Source: Clostridia bacterium
GTDB taxonomy: Bacteria; Bacillota; Clostridia; Peptostreptococcales; Anaerovoracaceae
Reading direction: 5' to 3'
Length of the DNA stretch: 36,096 nt
Assembly: GCA_024402995.1 (NCBI GenBank)
Contig: JAKSSR010000008.1
Span: forward strand, 1 to 36,096
Made by a program: the position numbers and the translations under genes. This document shows, piece after piece, positions 1 through 7,352 of the stretch. Position 1 is the stretch's first letter; each line of letters begins with the position of its first letter. The notes beneath the pieces are model-generated. The model had not been told where the DNA came from. It saw only the letters and a list, made by a program, of their open reading frames with translations, and searched no databases.

Positions 1-22
1 ACCTGAAGAAAGGAAATACATT

Positions 23-730
23 ATGGAAAACATTCTCGGCGTCATTGGCGGAATGGGCCCCATGGCCAGCAAGCTCTTTTACGAGATGGTCACTCTTAAG
101 ACCGTTGCACACAAGGATCAGGATCACATCAATATGGTCATACTGAGCCATGCCACCATGCCTGACAGAACCGGCGCGATCCTCAGCGGAAATACAGAGG
201 AACCTCTCAAGCTTCTCCTTGAAGACAGCAAGACACTTGAAAGCCTCGGCGCAAAGGCAATTTGCGTAACCTGCAATACAGCACATTATTTTATGCACCA
301 GATCGCCGACGGCAAAATGGTCAGCACTCCCATCATCAGCATGATACGCGAAACCGCAAAGCGCATGGGTAAGCTCTTCCCCGGTGAAAAGGTCGCTATC
401 ATGGCAACTGACGGCACGGTTAAAAGCGGTCTCTATCAGAAAGCTCTTGAGGCAGAAGGCGTTATTCCCTATACTCTCTCCGAAGAGAATCAGAAGAATA
501 CCATGCATCTTATCTACGACTACGTAAAGGCAGGACTTCCCGCAGATCCTGTGGCTTTTGCCGCAGTTGACGCAGAACTGAAGTCTTCCGGCTGCAAGGC
601 TGTTCTCATGGCCTGCACCGAGCTTTCCGTAATCAAGGCAGACCAGCATCTTGGTGATTTCTACGTAGACCCCATGGAAGTTATGGCAGAATGTGCCGTT
701 GAATTCATGGGCAAGGAACTTGTTAAATAA
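23..730 (+). CDS. Aspartate/glutamate racemase family protein
   Basis: A cofactor-independent racemase of the Asp/Glu/hydantoin racemase superfamily, which interconverts L- and D-aspartate (or glutamate) with two cysteines acting as acid and base. Both cysteines are visible: C84 in CVTCNTAH and C198 in MACTEL. The N-terminus (ILGVIGGMGP) is typical of the aspartate racemase branch. Length is 235 aa, normal for the family. An AAGGAAA SD site lies just before the ATG. The next gene, a P1-family aminopeptidase, starts 15 bases after the stop, so the two are probably co-transcribed; the pair suggests processing of D-amino-acid or beta-aspartyl substrates, which is inference. The promoter lies outside the window. 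Family call is firm; the exact substrate is not determined. Confidence 0.88.
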   Translation: MENILGVIGGMGPMASKLFYEMVTLKTVAHKDQDHINMVILSHATMPDRTGAILSGNTEEPLKLLLEDSKTLESLGAKAICVTCNTAHYFMHQIADGKMVSTPIISMIRETAKRMGKLFPGEKVAIMATDGTVKSGLYQKALEAEGVIPYTLSEENQKNTMHLIYDYVKAGLPADPVAFAAVDAELKSSGCKAVLMACTELSVIKADQHLGDFYVDPMEVMAECAVEFMGKELVK

Positions 731-745
731 AAAAGGAGAATACAA

Positions 746-1774
746 ATGGGTCTTGAAAAAAACTGCGGACTTGACCTCTGGTCCAAGTATCAGAGCGGCG
801 AAAGAAACCTGATTACCGACGTCCCCGGCGTTACCGTAGGACACTGCACCATTCAGAGCGAAGATCATAACATCAATACCGGCGTTACCGCCATTCTGCC
901 CCACCAGGGAAATATGTTCAGAGAAAAACTTTTCTGTGCATCTTCTATTATTAACGGTTTCGGCAAGAGTGCGGGCCTGGTACAGGTCGGAGAACTGGGA
1001 ACTCTCGAATCCCCCATTTTCCTGACTAATACTCTTTCCGTAGGAACTGTCCTCACCGCAGGCGTTAAATATATGCTGGATCAGAATCCCGAAATCGGCG
1101 TTTCCACCGGTACCGTAAACGTTGTCGTCGGTGAATGCAACGACGGCGGCATGAATGACATCCGCGGAATGCATGTTAAGGAAGAACATGTCTTTGAAGC
1201 GATCAAGAACGCTGACGTGACCTTTGAAGAAGGTGCTGTAGGCGGCGGCACAGGCATGAACATGATGGGCCTTAAGGGCGGCATCGGCTCTGCATCCAGA
1301 GTTCTGAAGATCGGTGAAAAGGAATTTACCGTCGGCGCCCTCTGCATGACCAACTATGGCACCGATAAGGACCTGACCATTGGCGGAGATCACATCGGAA
1401 GAAGGATCGTAGAGGCAAAGAAGGCAGAAGACAAGGGCTCCTGCATGCTCATTATCGCTACCGATGTTCCTCTCATCGACCGTCAGCTGAAGAGACTTGC
1501 CAACAGAGCTGCTCATGCTCTGGCAAGGACCGGATCCTATTCCGGCAACGGAAGCGGCGACGTAGCTATTGCTTTTTCCACCGCCAACAAGATCGAGCAT
1601 TTCAATACCCAGCCCTTTATGCAGCTTGAAATGCTTTACGACGATGATATTTCAGGTCTGTTCAATGCTACTGTTGAAGCTCTTGAAGAAGCACTCATCA
1701 GCTCCATCTATCATGCAAATACCATGGAAGGCATCAGAGGCAAGAAGCTTCACAGCCTGAGAGATTTCCTGTAA
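746..1774 (+). CDS. P1 family (DmpA-type) aminopeptidase
   Basis: A member of the DmpA/L-aminopeptidase D-esterase family (MEROPS S58). These N-terminal nucleophile hydrolases cleave themselves before a serine that becomes the catalytic residue. The autocleavage motif is present as SGNGSGD, with predicted cleavage between G269 and S270. The N-terminal ITDVPGVTVGH segment is also characteristic. Length is 342 aa, normal. There is no signal peptide, so it is probably cytoplasmic. The SD is AAAAGGAG directly upstream. It follows the racemase gene by 15 bases and is closed by a terminator at 1802. Family members act on peptides with small N-terminal residues, some with D- or beta-residues; the substrate here is unknown. 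Confidence 0.9.
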   Translation: MGLEKNCGLDLWSKYQSGERNLITDVPGVTVGHCTIQSEDHNINTGVTAILPHQGNMFREKLFCASSIINGFGKSAGLVQVGELGTLESPIFLTNTLSVGTVLTAGVKYMLDQNPEIGVSTGTVNVVVGECNDGGMNDIRGMHVKEEHVFEAIKNADVTFEEGAVGGGTGMNMMGLKGGIGSASRVLKIGEKEFTVGALCMTNYGTDKDLTIGGDHIGRRIVEAKKAEDKGSCMLIIATDVPLIDRQLKRLANRAAHALARTGSYSGNGSGDVAIAFSTANKIEHFNTQPFMQLEMLYDDDISGLFNATVEALEEALISSIYHANTMEGIRGKKLHSLRDFL

Positions 1775-1801
1775 GCGAATAAGCCAAAATTACCATTTTT
1801 G

Positions 1802-1842
1802 CAGGTCCGGAAAAAATTTTTCCGGACCTGTTCGCATTTTTG
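1802..1842 (+). terminator. Rho-independent terminator after P1 peptidase gene
   Basis: A near-perfect inverted repeat whose arms are CAGGTCCGG (1802-1810) and CCGGACCTG (1822-1830), with an A/T-rich centre that extends the pairing, followed by a T-rich tract at 1831-1842. It closes the racemase-peptidase pair. Confidence 0.85.
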
Positions 1843-1846
1843 TTCG

Positions 1847-2131
1847 TGTGGAAAACAAACAGTTTTCCACATTCCCGACAAAGCGCAGAAATTCAACGTT
1901 TTGCGAAGAATTGGAAAATTAAGGAAAGTGGAAATCCACGTGTTTTCCACCGCCTCCTGTGGAAAAGTAAAAGTCCGATAAAGCTTGAAATTGCAAGGCT
2001 TTCAAACAATCAGAAATTCGTCAAGTGCCAGGTTTTCCACAGGCTTGTGGGAAAATGCATGTTCTTTTTTGTTCAAAAAACAAGAAATTGGATTTTTCAA
2101 GGTTTTCAGCGTTTTCCACAAGTTTTCCACA
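1847..2131. repeat. Cluster of DnaA-box-like TTTTCCACA repeats
   Basis: The 9-base word TTTTCCACA, which fits the relaxed DnaA-box consensus TTWTNCACA, occurs six times within 285 bases. Plus-strand copies are at 1863-1871, 2033-2041, 2112-2120 and 2123-2131; minus-strand copies are at 1847-1855 and 1958-1966. A variant ending in C lies at 1943-1951. Several are paired head to head: 1847/1863 with a 5-base loop, 1943/1958 with an 8-base loop, and 2033 with an imperfect partner near 2046. The last two are direct repeats spaced 11 bases, about one helical turn. The surrounding DNA is AT-rich and has no credible gene. It may be a DnaA-binding cluster (regulatory, titrating or origin-like) or a palindromic repeat family. 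The repeats are certain; the function is not. Confidence 0.7.
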
Positions 2132-2190
2132 GCTTTTTATGCACGCAAAATGTATTTTTTGTTGCCGCAAAAATGGTAATTATCACGGAC

Positions 2191-2219
2191 TTGTGAAAAG
2201 CTATGGCCGATTGTATAAT
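2191..2219 (+). promoter_or_regulatory. Sigma-A type promoter for MATE gene
   Basis: A TTGTGA -35 at 2191-2196 and a perfect TATAAT -10 at 2214-2219 are separated by 17 bases. Transcription would start near 2226, about 25 bases before the MATE start codon. The promoter lies immediately downstream of the TTTTCCACA cluster. Confidence 0.75.
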
Positions 2220-2250
2220 TAAAAACAATTGATAAACGGAGAACAAACAA

Positions 2251-3633
2251 ATGGCTAATACACAGGGCTCCAAGGGAGATTATTCCCAGGGTAGCATTTC
2301 CAAAACAGTAATACGCATGGCGATTCCCATAACTTTGGCGGAACTGGTCCACGTTTTATACAATCTGGTCGACCGCATGTACATCGGTCACATTAAGGAC
2401 GTAGGAACTGCAGCTCTGTCCGGCGTGGGCATCGCTTTCCCCCTCATCACCCTCATCGGTGCTTTTGCCAATCTGTGCGGAACGGGCGGCAATCCACTGT
2501 GCTCTATCGCCAGAGGTGAAGGTAACAATGAAAAGGCTGCCCGCATATTAAAGAGCGCCTTTACCATGCTCCTTATTTCCGGCGCTGCTCTTACGATCGT
2601 AATGTTTCTCTTTGCGGAACCTCTTCTGGGCCTTATGGGCGGTGATGCCGAGACCTTGCCTTATGCTCTTGATTATTTCAAGATCTACGTCATAGGTATT
2701 ATCCCCGTTCTCATCAGTCTTGGTATGAATCCCTTCATAAACGGTATGGGATTTACCAAGGTCGGCATGGGTACCGTCCTGATCGGCGCAGCTCTCAATA
2801 TCGCTCTGGATCCCTTGTTTATTTTCACTTTGGACATGGGCATCAAGGGTGCTGCCATTGCTACGGTCATTTCTCAGACTGTCAGCGCTATTTGGGTCAT
2901 CGTATTCCTTACTGGACGCAGGACCCTGCTGAAGCTGGACGGCCTTGCCGTAGACAGGACAGAATCGGGACGCATAATAAAGCTGGGCGTCACCGGTTTC
3001 ATGTTCAAGTTTTCCAACAGCGTGGCTCAGGCTATAGTCAATATGACCCTGAAGGAATTCGGCGGAGCCGCAAGCACTCTGTATATAGGCGCAATGTCCA
3101 TAATCAACTCCCTCCGCGAGGTTGTCATGATGCCTATTTCCGGCATTACCACTGCGGCTGTCCCTGTAATGAGCTTCAACTACGGTGCAAGGCTTTACAG
3201 CAGAGTGAAGAAGACCATCAAGTTCATGTTCGGCTCCAGCTTCATCTATAATCTTGCCGCATGGGCTCTGGTCATGTTCCTGCCTGTTCCTCTCATTAAG
3301 ATCTTCACCACCGATCCTACTCTCATCAGCACGACAGTCACCTGTCTGCGGGTATATTTCGGGGTTTATTTCCTCATGACCATGCAGTCCAGCGGTCAGA
3401 ACACCTTTATTGCTCTAAATAAGCCTAAGTTTGCGGTGTTCTTCTCCACTCTCAGAAAACTGATCCTCATAGTTCCCTTTACCATTATTCTTCCCAGAGT
3501 CGGTTTCGGGGTCATGGGTGTTTTCTATGCGGAAATGTTCTCACAGATCATCGGTGCGACGGCCTGCTTCGCAACTATGATCTTTACCCAGTACAGAAAG
3601 CTTCCCGAAGATGCGGTTAAATCCCAGGAGTAA
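2251..3633 (+). CDS. MATE family multidrug/metabolite exporter
   Basis: An integral membrane antiporter of the multidrug and toxic compound extrusion family, which exports cationic drugs or metabolites using a sodium or proton gradient. The 460 aa protein has about twelve hydrophobic segments in two similar halves, for example the LYNLVDRMYIG region near residues 37-47, typical of MATE N-terminal helices. The SD is GGAG 10 bases before the ATG, and a promoter is at 2191-2219. The AlaX-like gene starts 3 bases after the stop, so the two are translationally coupled. The exported substrate cannot be read from sequence. Confidence 0.9.
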   Translation: MANTQGSKGDYSQGSISKTVIRMAIPITLAELVHVLYNLVDRMYIGHIKDVGTAALSGVGIAFPLITLIGAFANLCGTGGNPLCSIARGEGNNEKAARILKSAFTMLLISGAALTIVMFLFAEPLLGLMGGDAETLPYALDYFKIYVIGIIPVLISLGMNPFINGMGFTKVGMGTVLIGAALNIALDPLFIFTLDMGIKGAAIATVISQTVSAIWVIVFLTGRRTLLKLDGLAVDRTESGRIIKLGVTGFMFKFSNSVAQAIVNMTLKEFGGAASTLYIGAMSIINSLREVVMMPISGITTAAVPVMSFNYGARLYSRVKKTIKFMFGSSFIYNLAAWALVMFLPVPLIKIFTTDPTLISTTVTCLRVYFGVYFLMTMQSSGQNTFIALNKPKFAVFFSTLRKLILIVPFTIILPRVGFGVMGVFYAEMFSQIIGATACFATMIFTQYRKLPEDAVKSQE

Positions 3634-3636
3634 AAC

Positions 3637-4863
3637 ATGTCAACAGTCAAACTTTATCAGCAAGATGTTTACAAGAAGAGCGGTGAGCTTTGTGTTGAGC
3701 GCTTTGGCGAAGACGCAAAGGGACGCAGATTCATTGTCTTTAAAGAAAGCTTTTTCTTCCCGGAAGGCGGCGGTCAGCCCTGTGATCTGGGCATTGCCGG
3801 CACAATGAAGGTCGTAGATGTGCTGGAGGACAAGGCCACCGGCGACGTTCTTCACTATGTTGACGCCTTTGAAGACGACCTTGCCGAAGGAACTCTTCTC
3901 CACTGTGAGATCGACTGGGCAAGACGCTTTGATCACATGCAGATGCACTGCGGTGAACATATACTCTCAGGTGCCTTTTATCGCCTTTTTAAGGCCGAAA
4001 ACAAGGGCTTTCACATGGGTGATGACTACATGACCGTCGACATGCTTTTCCCCCCGGAATTTGACGGAGATCCCAGAGACGCCGGCGAAGCTGCCGAGTA
4101 TGAAGCAAACAGGACCATCTGGGCCAATGTTCCCATAAAGACCTATTATTACGAAACAAGAGAAGAAGCCAACGCTCTTCCCTCCAGAAAGAAAATCGCC
4201 TTTGACGAGGACATTTCCATGGTCGTCGTAGGTGATCCTGAGGATCCCATGGACTGCTGCCCCTGCTGCGGAACTCATCCCGGACGTTCCGGTGAGATCG
4301 GTCTGGTCAAGGTGATCAAATGCGAACCAAATAAAGAGTATTACCGCTATACTTTGAAGTCCGGACGCTTTGCTCTTGCGGATTACCGCTTTAAACATGA
4401 AATCGCTACCATGGTCGGCAACCGTTACAGCACCAGCCTTGACCGGCTGGAAAGGGCCATGGACAAAGCGGAGGCCGAAAACAACGATGTAAGACGTGAG
4501 CGGTCTCTTCTGAAGAAATCGCTTATAAACGCTGAAGTGACAAAACTCAAAGCTCTGATCGACGCTCCCTGCCATAAGTCCTACAGAAGCGCAAGCTACG
4601 CTATTTTCAGTCCCGATGACCTTCAGTCCTTTGCCAAGGACCTGGATCCTGTGCTTAAAGGCGTGCTGATCCTTGTTTCCGAAAAGGCCAATACGGCGGT
4701 CATTCTCTCCGACGGCAAGGTAAACGCCGGTAAGCTGGTTAAGGAAAATGCGTCCATCTACCGCGGAAAGGGCGGCGGAAGCCCCAAGCTGGCAAGGGCG
4801 ATTTTTGACAGCAAAGAAAACCTGGAACTCTATCTGGACCTTATAGAAAAACATCTCAGATAA
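3637..4863 (+). CDS. AlaX-type alanyl-tRNA editing protein (DHHA1)
   Basis: A free-standing relative of the AlaRS editing domain, expected to hydrolyse Ser-tRNA(Ala) or Gly-tRNA(Ala) and so prevent mistranslation. The zinc-binding residues of the editing site are present: H104xxxH108 (HCGEH) and C210xxxH214 (CCGTH). The N-terminal FFPEGGGQP motif matches the AlaRS editing-side barrel. A helical linker near residues 260-300 is followed by a DHHA1-like C-terminus ending in the glycine-rich GKGGGSPKLA. The 408 aa length corresponds to the long AlaX-L form. It starts 3 bases after the MATE gene, with its SD (CAGGAG) inside the end of that gene, and is followed by a terminator at 4872. No alanine-activating catalytic domain is present, so it is not an AlaRS. 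Confidence 0.88.
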   Translation: MSTVKLYQQDVYKKSGELCVERFGEDAKGRRFIVFKESFFFPEGGGQPCDLGIAGTMKVVDVLEDKATGDVLHYVDAFEDDLAEGTLLHCEIDWARRFDHMQMHCGEHILSGAFYRLFKAENKGFHMGDDYMTVDMLFPPEFDGDPRDAGEAAEYEANRTIWANVPIKTYYYETREEANALPSRKKIAFDEDISMVVVGDPEDPMDCCPCCGTHPGRSGEIGLVKVIKCEPNKEYYRYTLKSGRFALADYRFKHEIATMVGNRYSTSLDRLERAMDKAEAENNDVRRERSLLKKSLINAEVTKLKALIDAPCHKSYRSASYAIFSPDDLQSFAKDLDPVLKGVLILVSEKANTAVILSDGKVNAGKLVKENASIYRGKGGGSPKLARAIFDSKENLELYLDLIEKHLR

Positions 4864-4871
4864 TCAATTAT

Positions 4872-4905
4872 CCCCTCGGAAATATTCGAGGGTTTTCTTT
4901 TTTTC
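4872..4905 (+). terminator. Rho-independent terminator after alaX
   Basis: A hairpin with CCCTCG (4873-4878) pairing with CGAGGG (4887-4892), an 8-base loop, and a T-rich run at 4893-4904. It ends the MATE-alaX transcript. Confidence 0.88.
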
Positions 4906-4931
4906 GGAAGAACTTTTGTGAGGCAAAATCT

Positions 4932-4962
4932 GTTTCGGCGCAGTTGCTCATATTGCCGAAAC
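4932..4962. other. Inverted repeat in the alaX-liv gap
   Basis: An 8-base perfect inverted repeat, GTTTCGGC (4932-4939) and GCCGAAAC (4955-4962), with a 15-base spacer and no following T-run. It lies about 80-110 bases upstream of the Liv promoter. It could be a regulator-binding site or a structured element. Apart from this, the terminator and the promoter, nothing else is recognisable in the 280-base gap. Confidence 0.35.
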
Positions 4963-5044
4963 TTCAGAATAAAGACAAACCCCAAGATGTGTTTTTACTT
5001 TGCGCACGCGTGTCGCTATTTTGCAAACTTTTTTCCCAAATCAC

Positions 5045-5073
5045 TTGAAATTATTGGTTTTAGTCTTTATAAT
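5045..5073 (+). promoter_or_regulatory. Strong sigma-A promoter for liv operon
   Basis: TTGAAA (5045-5050) and TATAAT (5068-5073) separated by exactly 17 bases, matching 11 of 12 consensus positions in total. The predicted start near 5080 leaves a leader of about 64 bases with two small hairpins and a perfect AGGAGG SD before the binding-protein gene. Confidence 0.82.
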
Positions 5074-5143
5074 TTCCATTGTTCGCCGCAAAAAGCGACG
5101 ATAGTATAAGTGCTGCAAAATGCACATTTAGGAGGAAAACAAC

Positions 5144-6316
5144 ATGAAGAAAGTTTTAGCCATCGTCATGGCTATGGCAATGATTTTCGGCCTTGCTGCT
5201 TGCGGCTCCGCAGAAGCAGGCAAGGACGGCGATACCGTTTACGTCGGTATCTATGAACCCCAGACCGGCGACAACGGCGCAGGCGGTAAGCAGGAGATCC
5301 TCGGAATCCAGTATGCTAATTCCATCTGCCCCACTGTTGAACTGGGCGGCAAGACCTACAAGGTCGAACTCGTTATCGCTGATAACGAATCTTCCAACGA
5401 CAAGGCAGTTTCCGCAGCTACCAAGCTGATCTCCGCAGGCTGCTCCATCGCTCTCGGTTCCTACGGTTCCGGCGTCTCCATGGCAGCTGCTGATACCTTC
5501 GAAGAAGCAGGCGTTCCTGCTATGGGTATCTCCTGCACCAACGCTCTTGTCACTGCTGACAACGACATCTACTTCCGTATATGCTTCATCGACCCCGACC
5601 AGGGCACCATCGATGCTAACCTGATCAACTCCATGGGCATCAAGAACGTTTACGTTCTGTCCATGCTTGGTGAAGACTACGGCAGCGGCCTTGCATCCTA
5701 CTTCCAGAAGGAAGCTGAAAGACTTGGCATGACCGTCACCGCAGACTCCTTCCCCGAAGGAAACTCCGACTTCACCTCTTATCTGACCAATGCTAAGAAC
5801 GCCGGCGCAGAAGCAATCTTCGCTCCCTGCTCCACCGGTTATGCTCAGCAGATCATCGCTCAGTCCGCAGCAATGGACTTCATCGTTCCCCTCGTCGCAG
5901 GCGATACCTGGGACAGCGGCGTAATCTCTGATGCTTGCGCAGCTACCGGCAAGGACGTTCAGGTCTATTGCTCCACCTTCTACGCTGAAGGCAAGGACGT
6001 TGAATTTGAAAAGGCTCTTAAGGATTGGATCAACGGCGACCAGGACAACCTGAAGAACAACGCAGGTTCCGACGAACTCTCTGCTGTAACCCTCCTGGGC
6101 TACGACGCATACATGGTCGCTATCGAAGCTCTCAAGGCAGCTGACAGCGCAGATCCCAAGGCAGTCAAGGAAGCTCTTCCCGGAGTCAACTACACCGGTA
6201 TCACCGGCGAAATCAAGTTCAAGGAAGGCGGAGATGCTGATCGCCACGATGCATTCATCAAGACTTACAGCAGCGAAACCCAGACTCTCGTTTACTACGA
6301 TCTGTTCAGCTTCTAA
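5144..6316 (+). CDS. Branched-chain amino-acid ABC substrate-binding lipoprotein
   Basis: The extracellular receptor of the amino-acid importer encoded by the next four genes; it captures the amino acid and delivers it to the LivHM channel. The N-terminus is a lipoprotein signal with a lysine pair, a hydrophobic core and a lipobox LAAC, so C20 should be lipidated and anchor the protein to the outer face of the membrane. The rest is a type I periplasmic-binding fold of the LivJ/LivK family, 390 aa in total. The start is fixed by AGGAGG at normal spacing. Codon use is strongly biased, consistent with high expression, as expected since binding proteins exceed the channel in amount. A hairpin at 6347-6374 separates it from livH. 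The ligand (Leu/Ile/Val or another neutral amino acid) is not certain. Confidence 0.92.
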   Translation: MKKVLAIVMAMAMIFGLAACGSAEAGKDGDTVYVGIYEPQTGDNGAGGKQEILGIQYANSICPTVELGGKTYKVELVIADNESSNDKAVSAATKLISAGCSIALGSYGSGVSMAAADTFEEAGVPAMGISCTNALVTADNDIYFRICFIDPDQGTIDANLINSMGIKNVYVLSMLGEDYGSGLASYFQKEAERLGMTVTADSFPEGNSDFTSYLTNAKNAGAEAIFAPCSTGYAQQIIAQSAAMDFIVPLVAGDTWDSGVISDACAATGKDVQVYCSTFYAEGKDVEFEKALKDWINGDQDNLKNNAGSDELSAVTLLGYDAYMVAIEALKAADSADPKAVKEALPGVNYTGITGEIKFKEGGDADRHDAFIKTYSSETQTLVYYDLFSF

Positions 6317-6346
6317 AGCTCACCATTAACATTTGAGTTTCTAAAA

Positions 6347-6374
6347 CATGGCGGAAGTTTCGGCTTCCGCCATG
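6347..6374 (+). terminator. Intercistronic hairpin between binding-protein gene and livH
   Basis: A perfect 11-base-pair stem, CATGGCGGAAG with CTTCCGCCATG, around a 6-base loop, followed by a weak T-containing tail. It probably acts as a partial terminator or 3' mRNA stabiliser, which would give more binding protein than permease. A second hairpin (GACGGT/ACCGTC, 6388-6404) follows. Partial read-through is inference from the operon layout. Confidence 0.65.
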
Positions 6375-6428
6375 CTTTCATAAAGAAGACGGTGAAAAAC
6401 CGTCGTAAAAAAGAAGGGAAAACCTCCT

Positions 6429-7343
6429 ATGGTCGAATTTCTCCATAACAATCTGGCCTACCTTATAAACGGTATTTCAGTAGGCGGCCAGTATGCGCTG
6501 ATTGCCATCGGCTATACAATGGTCTATGGCATCCTGCGCCTCATCAACTTCGCTCACGGCGACGTATTCATGATCGCCGGCCTCATGGTCGTTTATATGT
6601 CCACTGTTCTTCCCATGTGGCTGACCATTGTCTTAACATTGATTATGACAGCCGTTCTCGGCTTTTTCATAGAACGCATAGCGTACAGACCTCTGCGTTC
6701 CGCTCCCAGAATGTCAGTAATGATCTCCGCCATCGGCGTCAGCTATCTTCTCCAGAACTGCGCCCTTTATTTCACCGGCGGTCTGGCACAGAGCTTCCCC
6801 TCTATCAGTTTTCTCACTAAACCGGTAAATATCTGGGGCACCTCTGTAATCATGGCCAAGGTCATTACTCCGTTCCTTACTTTGATCCTCATTTTCCTCT
6901 TGCTCTTCCTCATAAAGAAGACCAAGATCGGCATGGCCATGCGCGCAGTCAGCAAGGACTTTGAAACAAGCCAGCTCATGGGTATACGTATAAATCTGGT
7001 AATCAGTGTTACCTTCATTATCGGATGCCTGCTTGCCGCCATCGGCTCTATTCTTTACTTCACCTGCTATCCTTCCGTACAGCCCACCAGCGGCGGCATG
7101 CCCGGATTAAAGGCATTTGTAGCGGCAGTATTCGGCGGTATCGGAAGTATTCCCGGTGCGGTCATCGGCGCCTTCATCATCGGTATCTGCGAAAATATCA
7201 TCAAGGGCGGCGCTTCCATTTTCGGTATTCAGACAAACGGCTGGACCACCTTCTCCGACGCTTTCTCCTTTGCGCTTCTCATCGTCATTCTCATGATCAA
7301 GCCCACAGGACTCTTCGGCGAAAAGTCCACAGACAAGGTATAG
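6429..7343 (+). CDS. livH: Branched-chain amino-acid ABC permease LivH
   Basis: One of two membrane subunits of the amino-acid importer. The 304 aa protein has about eight hydrophobic segments and family signatures, including YGILRLINFAHGD near residues 35-47 and the C-terminal GIGSIPGAVIGAFIIG loop, which contacts the ATPases. Length matches LivH. An AAGAAGGG SD lies upstream, after the intercistronic hairpins. It is followed after 9 bases by livM. The role is clear from both sequence and gene order. Confidence 0.93.
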   Translation: MVEFLHNNLAYLINGISVGGQYALIAIGYTMVYGILRLINFAHGDVFMIAGLMVVYMSTVLPMWLTIVLTLIMTAVLGFFIERIAYRPLRSAPRMSVMISAIGVSYLLQNCALYFTGGLAQSFPSISFLTKPVNIWGTSVIMAKVITPFLTLILIFLLLFLIKKTKIGMAMRAVSKDFETSQLMGIRINLVISVTFIIGCLLAAIGSILYFTCYPSVQPTSGGMPGLKAFVAAVFGGIGSIPGAVIGAFIIGICENIIKGGASIFGIQTNGWTTFSDAFSFALLIVILMIKPTGLFGEKSTDKV

Positions 7344-7352
7344 GGGGCTGCC

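Noticed and set aside
1847..2131. CRISPR array
   Set aside because: The repeated word is only 9 bases, occurs in both orientations and has irregular spacing; there are no cas genes.
1799..2196. Several overlapping open frames in the gap after the P1 peptidase
   Set aside because: They start inside the terminator or repeat cluster, lack SD sites, overlap one another in different frames and encode low-complexity Phe/Lys-rich sequence produced by the repeats.
1775..2250. Firm call of chromosomal oriC
   Set aside because: DnaA-box-like words are dense, but dnaA, dnaN, rpmH or gidA are absent, flanking genes are co-oriented and no skew switch can be computed here.
3967..4854. 295-codon antisense frame over the AlaX-like gene
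   Set aside because: Shadow frame; the plus-strand gene carries zinc-site motifs of a known family.
5156..6247. 363-codon antisense frame over the Liv binding protein
   Set aside because: Shadow frame caused by biased codons; no SD and no plausible product.
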